Assembly (NCBI GenBank): GCA_030595015.1
Contig: JAUVDZ010000066.1
Span: forward strand, 1 to 6,516
Source: Candidatus Peregrinibacteria bacterium
GTDB taxonomy: Bacteria; Patescibacteriota; Gracilibacteria; UBA1369; PNNO01
Length of the DNA: 6,516 nt
Reading direction: 5' to 3'
Positions within the stretch are counted from its first letter, which is position 1. The number at the start of each line of letters is the position of its first letter. Positions 1 through 4,845 of the stretch are shown piece by piece. The position numbers and the translations under genes are program-made. Below the pieces are notes generated by a model that was not told the origin of the DNA, did no database searches, and saw only the letters and a list, made by a program, of their open reading frames with translations.

Positions 1-552
1 GGTGACGGCTTCATCGATTGTTTGGATCCCGATTGCGTAGGCGACCCAGCTTGCGTGATTGGACCTGAAGTCTGTGATGACTTCATGGACAACGATGGGG
101 ACGGGGATGTGGATTGCTATGACAGCAGTTGCATGTTTACGGTCTTTTGTACCGGCACTTCCGAGATCTGCACTGACCATGTCACCGACAATGATGGTGA
201 TGGTGATATCTCCTGCGCTGACCGAGACTGCGCCGCACGAAGCTGCGCTTCAGGGTGTATCTGCACCGCTTACGGTACTCAGCGAGAGACCAACTGCACC
301 GACGGAGTCGATAACAATAGTAACGGCCTGGTCGATTGTCTCGATCCGGACTGTGACCGCGATGTCGCCTGTAAGAGCGAAAACTGCTCAAATGGAGTGG
401 ACGACAACGGTAACGGCCTGATCGACTGCCTCGATCCGGACTGCGACGACCTACCCGCCTGTGGAGGCGAAGACTGCTACAACGATCTGGATGACGATGG
501 TGATGGCTCCCCCGACTGTCAGGATAACGACTGTCGGCACCTGCCTCACTGC
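1..552 (+). repeat. Tandem 4-Cys acidic repeats within the first repeat protein
   Basis: There are about six coding repeats of roughly 27-30 residues. The copies starting at 295 and 385 are exactly 90 bases apart and still share a run around 321-352 / 411-442 (encoding NGL-x-DCLDPDCD) with only a few silent or conservative changes. That indicates a fairly recent internal duplication. The other copies have diverged. Confidence 0.8.
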
Positions 553-717
553 GCCGTTTGGACTACCAATTGCGCCCCGCTAGCACCGGGAAGCAACTGC
601 GTGGTCGGAGCGACTTCATGCCTGATGGGCAAGTGTAGCGAGGCTGACTCGTTCGCTCGTCAGGTCTGCGTTCCAAACCTCGGTAGCGTCTGCTACGATT
701 CCTACCCCTGGCCTTAA
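1..717 (+). CDS. Cys/Asp-rich repeat protein, predicted extracellular (MopE-like metal-binding-type repeats), 5' partial
   Basis: The frame is open from the first base, so the start and any signal peptide lie upstream; 238 residues are visible, ending at TAA 715-717. Residues 1-184 hold one partial and five full repeats of the form C-x4-DNDGDG-x3-DC-x4-C-x4-C. The best preserved are those beginning at Cys99 and Cys129. Residues 185-238 form a different Cys-rich tail containing NCAPLAPGSNC. The Asp/Asn loop resembles calcium-binding DxDxDG loops, and the repeat resembles the family often annotated as 'putative metal-binding motif' (MopE-like). Regular Cys spacing suggests disulfides and therefore an exported, probably surface-bound protein; this is inference. 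Codons are GC-rich (33 of 60 bases G/C in 301-360) and Arg is written CGN, unlike the AT-rich genes nearby. The gene is a paralogue of the one at 860-2086. The reading frame is certain; the metal and the function are not. Confidence 0.85.
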   Translation, partial: GDGFIDCLDPDCVGDPACVIGPEVCDDFMDNDGDGDVDCYDSSCMFTVFCTGTSEICTDHVTDNDGDGDISCADRDCAARSCASGCICTAYGTQRETNCTDGVDNNSNGLVDCLDPDCDRDVACKSENCSNGVDDNGNGLIDCLDPDCDDLPACGGEDCYNDLDDDGDGSPDCQDNDCRHLPHCAVWTTNCAPLAPGSNCVVGATSCLMGKCSEADSFARQVCVPNLGSVCYDSYPWP

Positions 718-751
718 ATCTGGGCCAACCAATTCACAACTAATTGATCAA

Positions 752-784
752 CCCCCCTAGCTATTGCTGGGGGGGCTTTTTTTT
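752..784 (+). terminator. Strong intrinsic terminator after the first repeat-protein gene
   Basis: Six C bases (752-757) pair with the G run ending at 775. The stem continues through T758-G769, A759-T768, G760-C767 and C761-G766, with a TATT loop. One C is followed by eight T (777-784). This is a textbook rho-independent terminator 35 bases after the stop codon. The GC-rich composition ends here and AT-rich DNA follows at once. Confidence 0.92.
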
Positions 785-807
785 CCTATACTTTTTTGTA
801 ATTAAAC

Positions 808-835
808 TTGATTTTTATCGTTGTAATAGTAGAAT
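808..835 (+). promoter_or_regulatory. Possible sigma70-type promoter for the second repeat-protein gene
   Basis: TTGATT (808-813) and TAGAAT (830-835) are 16 bases apart, giving a predicted transcript start about 15-20 bases before the ATG at 860. Because a strong terminator lies just upstream, the gene at 860 needs a promoter in 785-859. The DNA is very AT-rich, so chance matches are easy and the exact boxes are uncertain. Confidence 0.4.
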
Positions 836-859
836 AATAAACCATTTAACTAATTAAAT

Positions 860-2086
860 ATGTCAAACTCAAATGTAGAAACAATGCATGCCTTAATTGA
901 TGAGGCAGTTGCAACTCATTTTCATCCGGATAATATGCCTGATGACTTTGATCAATATCAACCTTCTAGATTTAGAAGAATTTTTGGATCAAGAATAACC
1001 AAGGTTGTTGCAGGTGTTACCACAGCAGCTGCTTTATTAAGTGGTTGTGTTTTTAATACAAGTGGAACTCCGGCTCCAGATGGTAGACCTGACGTAACTA
1101 TTCCTACTGATGGTGGTGCCGATGCAGCAGACGGCGGAGATAGTGGTGTTGACGGTGGAGATAGTGGTTCAGATGCAGATGCCGCTCCTGTACAAGAAAA
1201 TTGTTCAGTAGCTGGAGATGAAGATAATAATGGTCTGGCTGATTGTGCGGATCCTGCATGCTATGGCCAAACTGGCCCTGGACCTGTATTAGGAACTTGC
1301 GGAGATGAAGAAACTTTAGCAGCTTGTGCTGATAATTATGATAATGACGGTGATGGAAAAATAGATTGCCAGGATGAGGATTGTTTTGGCACAAGTTGTG
1401 CAGAAGTATGCGGAGACGGCTTAGATAATGATGGAGACGGAAAAACAGATTGTCAGGATGAGGATTGTTTTGATCCTTCTTGTGCTGAAGATTGTACCAA
1501 TCCAGGCGATGAAGATCAAAATGGTTTAGAAGGATGTTTAGATCCGGCTTGTGATGGAGTGCAAGGATGTGAACTTGGAACAGAAGTAAGCTGTGGTGAT
1601 CTTTTTGATAATGATGCAGATGGAAAAATAGATTGTGCAGATGAAGATTGTTTTGACGCTTCATGCGATGAAGTATGTGATGATGATCAAGATAATAATT
1701 TAGATGGATTAACAGATTGTGAAGAAGAATCTTGTGATTTATTTGATGCAGATAAGATGTGCGTTAATTTAACCCCTCATGAACGAAATTGTACTGATGG
1801 AATTGATAATGATAATGATGGCGATACAGATTGTGATGATGCTGCGTGTGAGGTTACTGTAGCATGCGGATATACACCTGAAATTTGTAATAATGGCATT
1901 GATGATAATGGAGATAATAGAATAGATTGTGAAGAAGCAGCGTGTGCATTAGATGCATCTTGTGTAGAAGCACCTAATTGTGATCCATTACCAGAAGGAT
2001 CAAGTTGTCCAACAGGACTACCAGTACCAAATCATGTTGGGTATTGTCCGCAAGCATGGGGTGACTTACCAAGAGGATGCCAATAG
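860..2086 (+). CDS. Cys/Asp-rich repeat lipoprotein with N-terminal extension and twin-arginine-like signal
   Basis: The protein has 408 residues. Residues 1-38 form an acidic, hydrophilic extension. Then come Arg39-Arg40 (RRIF), a mildly hydrophobic stretch 49-62 and the lipobox LLSGC with Cys63, so the mature protein is probably lipid-anchored. Residues 64-113 are a Gly/Asp/Ala/Ser linker with repeated DGGDSG. Residues 115-368 hold eight four-Cys repeats with DNDGDG-type loops, and 369-408 are a Cys-rich tail (NCDPLPEGSSC) matching the tail of the upstream paralogue. The repeats resemble the MopE-like putative metal-binding family; calcium binding is suggested by the acidic loops but not shown. 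ATG 860 has no Shine-Dalgarno sequence in front (AT-rich leader), like the minus-strand genes. The codons (AGA Arg, TTA Leu, GAT Asp; 23 of 60 G/C in 1801-1860) also match the resident operon. Internal Met9 or Met26 are alternative starts. A cell-surface structural, adhesive or ion-binding role is inference. Confidence 0.88.
   Translation: MSNSNVETMHALIDEAVATHFHPDNMPDDFDQYQPSRFRRIFGSRITKVVAGVTTAAALLSGCVFNTSGTPAPDGRPDVTIPTDGGADAADGGDSGVDGGDSGSDADAAPVQENCSVAGDEDNNGLADCADPACYGQTGPGPVLGTCGDEETLAACADNYDNDGDGKIDCQDEDCFGTSCAEVCGDGLDNDGDGKTDCQDEDCFDPSCAEDCTNPGDEDQNGLEGCLDPACDGVQGCELGTEVSCGDLFDNDADGKIDCADEDCFDASCDEVCDDDQDNNLDGLTDCEEESCDLFDADKMCVNLTPHERNCTDGIDNDNDGDTDCDDAACEVTVACGYTPEICNNGIDDNGDNRIDCEEAACALDASCVEAPNCDPLPEGSSCPTGLPVPNHVGYCPQAWGDLPRGCQ
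1202..1963 (+). repeat. Eight tandem 4-Cys acidic repeats within the second repeat protein
   Basis: The repeats run from Cys115 to Cys368. Repeats 2, 3 and 5 (around 1340-1410, 1424-1494 and 1596-1662) share the pattern DNDxDGKxDCxDEDCF. The first two are 84 bases apart and nearly identical in the DNA encoding DCQDEDCF. Repeats 1 and 4 form a second subtype (GDEDxNGLxxCxDPAC). Two interleaved subtypes suggest duplication of a larger unit, roughly repeats 1-3 giving 4-5. Confidence 0.8.
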
Positions 2087-2112
2087 AATAATACGAACAA
2101 TTTTTATATACT

Positions 2113-2134
2113 CTGATTTGCTTTATTTAATCAG
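2113..2134. other. Weak hairpin in the gap after the second repeat-protein gene
   Basis: CTGATT (2113-2118) and AATCAG (2129-2134) form a 6-bp stem with a 10-base loop. There is no following T tract, so it is at best a weak terminator or 3' end structure. No better terminator is visible between 2087 and 2182. Confidence 0.3.
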
Positions 2135-2182
2135 CTATGTTTAAGCATTGGCTCGATTAATCCAGTAAATCATGATCCTTGA

Positions 2183-2198
2183 AAAATCGCTTATATTT
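2183..2198 (+). repeat. Left copy of a perfect 16-base inverted repeat flanking the GC-rich lipoprotein block
   Basis: AAAATCGCTTATATTT is repeated exactly, in inverted orientation, at 3081-3096. Bases immediately outside and inside the two copies do not match. GC-rich sequence starts within a few bases of the inner edge (from about 2201). Confidence 0.75.
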
Positions 2199-2203
2199 TA
2201 CAG

Positions 2204-2224
2204 GTGAATCCTGCTTGGATTCAT
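2204..2224. other. Hairpin in the leader of the lipoprotein gene
   Basis: TGAATCC (2205-2211) pairs perfectly with GGATTCA (2217-2223) around a TGCTT loop. A G-T pair (2204/2224) and G2203-C2225 extend the stem. It lies 28 bases before the Shine-Dalgarno sequence and has no T tract. It could be a transcript 5' structure or part of a recombination site; either is speculative. Confidence 0.4.
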
Positions 2225-2252
2225 CGAATACAAACTACAAACCAAAAACAAC

Positions 2253-2257
2253 AGGAG
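2253..2257 (+). promoter_or_regulatory. Canonical Shine-Dalgarno sequence that fixes the lipoprotein start
   Basis: AGGAG at 2253-2257 sits six bases before ATG 2264. It selects that start over the in-frame GTG at 2204, which would add 20 hydrophilic residues in front of a good signal peptide. It is the only convincing Shine-Dalgarno sequence in the window. Confidence 0.85.
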
Positions 2258-2263
2258 AAAACC

Positions 2264-2926
2264 ATGAGATACGCATTGATGACGATTTTGGCGGTTTCCT
2301 TTGTGCTTTCCGGGTGTGATAATCCGGACCTCACCTACGAAGGTGACGCAGGCACGAACGACAACCAGAACACCAACGTTTCGGATCCCGATCCGGACCC
2401 CAACCCAGACCCGTGGGAATGCAACATTGAGCTCAAATCCAGCGAACGCATCGCGGTCTGGCTTGAAACCGACGACGGATGGTTCGAATTTGGACCAGAT
2501 TTTACCGTTGAAGAGTGTCCGACCGGACCCAAGTACACCTTGGGATTCAACCCCCTCGGCATCTTTGTGGTTTCTGCCGAAGTTGATCTTGAGATCACGA
2601 GCAGTTGTTTTGTGGACATGTACAAGATCGACGAAGATCCGGCCGCGCTTTACAACTTCTGGGAGTTTGAGTCAACGCTCAACAGCTTCTGGACGCTTCC
2701 GAGTTACTGGATCTATGAGTTCTTTCCGCAGGACATGTCACGTGCTGAAGGCTTCGAACTATCAGCCAGCGCATTCATTTGCTCCCTGAATCTCGATATG
2801 CTCAACTTGGGCTGTGGAGAACACTTCGTCAACAACAATTTCTTCGTTTCCGAAGGGAGCGTCGTCCACGACAAGTACTATGAAGGCGACTGGATGCCAA
2901 TCTTGCGCTTCGGTGTCGTCCGTTAA
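2264..2926 (+). CDS. Unrecognised small Cys-containing lipoprotein
   Basis: The protein has 220 residues. It begins with a short Arg2, a hydrophobic core (4-15) and the lipobox LSGC with Cys18, so it is a predicted type II signal-peptide lipoprotein. Asp at +2 would favour inner-membrane retention in E. coli-type cells; whether that rule applies here is unknown. Residues 19-50 are a disordered Asp/Asn/Pro linker ending in DPDPDPNPDP. Residues 51-220 form a compact globular domain rich in Trp, Phe and Tyr, with five Cys (53, 85, 115, 163, 174); I recognise no family. The gene stands alone between intergenic gaps and converges on the sugar-kinase gene. GC-rich codons (34 of 60 in 2521-2580), its own Shine-Dalgarno sequence and flanking inverted repeats mark it as likely foreign to the AT-rich host. 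The function is unknown; an exported, lipid-anchored protein is well supported. Confidence 0.85.
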   Translation: MRYALMTILAVSFVLSGCDNPDLTYEGDAGTNDNQNTNVSDPDPDPNPDPWECNIELKSSERIAVWLETDDGWFEFGPDFTVEECPTGPKYTLGFNPLGIFVVSAEVDLEITSSCFVDMYKIDEDPAALYNFWEFESTLNSFWTLPSYWIYEFFPQDMSRAEGFELSASAFICSLNLDMLNLGCGEHFVNNNFFVSEGSVVHDKYYEGDWMPILRFGVVR

Positions 2927-2995
2927 CTTCAATCATGAGGGTCTCCTTAGGGTCCCGCCTTGTCCCCCTATCGCCCCCTGGGGATGACCTTTTTA

Positions 2996-3065
2996 TGGGG
3001 CCACCGGTTTAATCTTGTTGTGCGTCCCGCATAACACTAAAACACCGGTGGCCCCACCTTTTCTT
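2996..3065 (+). terminator. Long GC-rich hairpin, probable terminator of the lipoprotein gene
   Basis: TGGGGCCACCGGT (2996-3008) and its exact complement (3044-3056) form a perfect 13-bp stem around a 35-base loop. CCTTTTCTT follows on the plus side. The T tract is interrupted and the loop is long, so this is less typical than the terminator at 752. On the minus strand no T tract follows, so it is a poor terminator for the converging operon. The 65 bases before it (2930-2995) are rich in C and G runs and hold no gene. Confidence 0.6.
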
Positions 3066-3080
3066 AAATTGTATTCAATT

Positions 3081-3096
3081 AAATATAAGCGATTTT
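3081..3096 (-). repeat. Right copy of the 16-base inverted repeat, overlapping the sugar-kinase stop codon
   Basis: This is the exact inverse complement of 2183-2198. Bases 3095-3096 are the last two bases of the minus-strand TAA (3095-3097). The stop codon therefore lies at the repeat's outer edge and would be preserved if the enclosed segment were inverted. Confidence 0.75.
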
Positions 3097-4042
3097 AAAT
3101 CTTTTCATCAAAGTTCTCCTCGTAGCGCTTAGCAAAGTGCTTTAATTTGAATTTGTGGCTTTGCGTTCCGCTGTTTTCGATTACATAAGCAGCAGTTAAA
3201 GCTCCGACTTTACATGCTTTTACATGATCAAATCCTTTCATAACTCCATATAATAAACCTGCTCTAAAAGCATCTCCACAACCTGTTGGATCAACTATAC
3301 TTTCAGGTTTTGCTATTGGAATATTATGAGTTTCGCTTCCTTTTCTTAGAATAGCACCTTTTTCTCCTTTAGTTTCAATAAAAATAGGAACCCGATTAAC
3401 AATATCGTCAATATTTATATTTAATCTGTTACATAAAAGTTTAACTTCATAATGATTAGCAATGAATCCAAATGCACTATCAAGTAAAAATTTTAAATCC
3501 TCTAATTCAAAGGCCGGAGTCATCTGACCCGGATCAAAAATATAAGGGATTTCCGCCTCTTTTAATTTATGAGCAAGTTTCAAAGTTCGTTTACATACAT
3601 CAGGAGATAATATAGCAATTTCAATATCTAGAAAATCCACTTCATTTAAAGGGATTTCTGAATCTTCATCTTCCATTGCACCAGGAGCAAAAAATGTAAG
3701 CTGATTTTCTGTATCATCAGTTAGAACATAAGCAGTAGCAGTGAAATCATCTTTTTTAATTCCAATATGTTTATTTGAAATTCTTTGTTTCTTCATCTTT
3801 TTTTCATAATTCCCAAAATCCATGCCAACAACCCCGTAAAGCAGGGGATTCACACCTAACAAACTCAGGCTATATGCAATATTCCCTCCACATCCACCAA
3901 AATGCATAACTTTATCACGTGCAGTAAATGCAATATTAATATGCTCAAGGTGTTCACTTAAGAAAGTGTCACTAAAGGTACCCTTGTAACGCATAATATA
4001 ATCATAGGCAATTGAGCCACTAACGAATATTTTTTTTCTCAT
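3095..4042 (-). CDS. PfkB-family carbohydrate/nucleoside kinase
   Basis: This 315-residue protein is of typical length for the ribokinase/PfkB family, which transfers phosphate from ATP to a sugar or nucleoside hydroxyl in the cytoplasm. Visible motifs are the N-terminal GSIAYD strand, the GGCGGN substrate-side signature (49-54), VVGMDFG (71-77), and the C-terminal signature DPTGCGDAFRAG (251-262) with presumed catalytic base Asp257 and the anion-hole glycines. Cys255 replaces the usual Ala of GAGD, a variant I associate with adenosine-kinase-like members. The substrate cannot be read from the sequence. The gene is last in the minus-strand string, 8 bases after rmlA, with no Shine-Dalgarno sequence before ATG 4042. 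The context with rmlA/rmlD fits sugar metabolism, but a nucleoside substrate is equally possible. Confidence 0.9.
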   Translation of the reverse strand: MRKKIFVSGSIAYDYIMRYKGTFSDTFLSEHLEHINIAFTARDKVMHFGGCGGNIAYSLSLLGVNPLLYGVVGMDFGNYEKKMKKQRISNKHIGIKKDDFTATAYVLTDDTENQLTFFAPGAMEDEDSEIPLNEVDFLDIEIAILSPDVCKRTLKLAHKLKEAEIPYIFDPGQMTPAFELEDLKFLLDSAFGFIANHYEVKLLCNRLNINIDDIVNRVPIFIETKGEKGAILRKGSETHNIPIAKPESIVDPTGCGDAFRAGLLYGVMKGFDHVKACKVGALTAAYVIENSGTQSHKFKLKHFAKRYEENFDEKI

Positions 4043-4050
4043 TTCTGGAT

Positions 4051-4845
4051 TTAATTAGTTGGAATTGGATTTTCTGAATAAGAAGGTATTTTTTCTTTTA
4101 GATCCTTATGTTTGCGTCCCTGGTAGTTTTCATCAATATGAATATCGCGGGCAATAACACCGGCTCTAAATAAACTTTCGAAAGTTCCTGCGTCAGTCCA
4201 TCTTTTTTTAAGAATTGTAGCAGTAAGCGCATTATTTTTAATATATTCATTATTTACATCAGTAATTTCATATTCACCTCTATTAGAAGGGGATAGTCCT
4301 GCAATGATATCAAAAGCATCATTATCAAATACATATAATCCAGTAACTGCATAATTAGATTTTGGATGTTTTGGTTTTTCTTCAATCCCAATAACTTTTT
4401 TACCATCTAATTCAGCAACTCCAAATCGATTAGCATCATCTAATTCTTTTAAGAAAACATGAGCACCTTTTTTCCCTTCGTGAGCTTTAATTTCTTCACT
4501 TAAATCATCTTCAAAAATATTATCACCTAAAATAACTGCAAAACTTTCCTCTCCAACAAAGCCTTTTGTTAATCCAACAGCATGAGCAATACCTTCAGCT
4601 TTTTCCTGAACTGTAAATTGAAGATTGCATCCGAATTTTCTTCCATCACCTAATAATTGTAAAAATGAACCAGCATGTGTTGGTCCTGTAACTATTAAAA
4701 TATCTTTAATTCCGGCCTGCACTAATGTATTTAGCGGATGGAATATCATCGGTTTATTATAAATTGGCAATAAATGTTTGTTTGTAACCTCTGTTAAAGG
4801 TTTCAATCTGTTTCCCTGTCCTCCTGCGAGTATTACACCTTTCAT
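4051..4845 (-). CDS. rmlA: Glucose-1-phosphate thymidylyltransferase-type nucleotidyltransferase
   Basis: The enzyme joins dTTP and glucose-1-phosphate to give dTDP-glucose and pyrophosphate, the first step to dTDP-L-rhamnose. Motifs in order are GGQGNRLKPLT (8-18, nucleotide loop with Arg13), KHLLPIYNKPM (23-33), LGDN (106-109, metal Asp108), EEKP (155-158), NYAVTGLY (164-171), EITD (193-196) and WTDAGT (216-221, second metal Asp218). At 264 residues it is shorter than the usual ~290-residue RmlA and lacks the C-terminal helical extension, as in the short form. Its ATG shares one base with the rmlD stop (TAATG), so the two are translationally coupled. The remote alternative is another sugar-1-phosphate nucleotidyltransferase of the same fold, but the NYAVTGLY and WTDAGT motifs favour RmlA. 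Confidence 0.9.
   Translation of the reverse strand: MKGVILAGGQGNRLKPLTEVTNKHLLPIYNKPMIFHPLNTLVQAGIKDILIVTGPTHAGSFLQLLGDGRKFGCNLQFTVQEKAEGIAHAVGLTKGFVGEESFAVILGDNIFEDDLSEEIKAHEGKKGAHVFLKELDDANRFGVAELDGKKVIGIEEKPKHPKSNYAVTGLYVFDNDAFDIIAGLSPSNRGEYEITDVNNEYIKNNALTATILKKRWTDAGTFESLFRAGVIARDIHIDENYQGRKHKDLKEKIPSYSENPIPTN

Noticed and set aside
295..474. 90-base spaced repeats as a CRISPR array or minisatellite
   Set aside because: The repeats are in frame, encode a conserved protein repeat, and the 'spacers' are coding as well.
791..822. A third, degenerate copy of the 16-base repeat after the first terminator
   Set aside because: Only short AT-rich words such as ATCG and AATTAAA line up; the similarity is no better than expected in such DNA.
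847..859. AACTAATTAAAT before ATG 860, also present on the minus strand across the rmlA stop before the kinase start, as a shared translation signal
   Set aside because: One copy is mostly rmlA coding sequence plus its stop codon; a 12-base AT-rich match between two sites is weak and not seen before the other starts.
1104..1664. Long open frame on the minus strand (and others at 182-391, 2335-2625) opposite the plus-strand genes
   Set aside because: The translations are His/Leu/Asn- or His-rich mirror images of the Asp/Cys repeat coding strand; they lack domains and follow the repeat period, so they are shadows.
1..2086. Calling the repeat proteins copper-binding MopE
   Set aside because: Only the repeat style is reminiscent; the MopE copper-site context is not identifiable, and the acidic loops point at least as well to calcium.
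2204..2263. GTG 2204 as the start of the lipoprotein gene
   Set aside because: It would add 20 hydrophilic residues before a well-formed signal peptide, overlaps a hairpin, and lacks a ribosome site, whereas ATG 2264 has AGGAG six bases upstream.
2996..3056. Integron attC-like recombination site
   Set aside because: There is a long inverted repeat, but no RYYYAAC / GTTRRRY core sites at its ends and no array of cassettes in one orientation.
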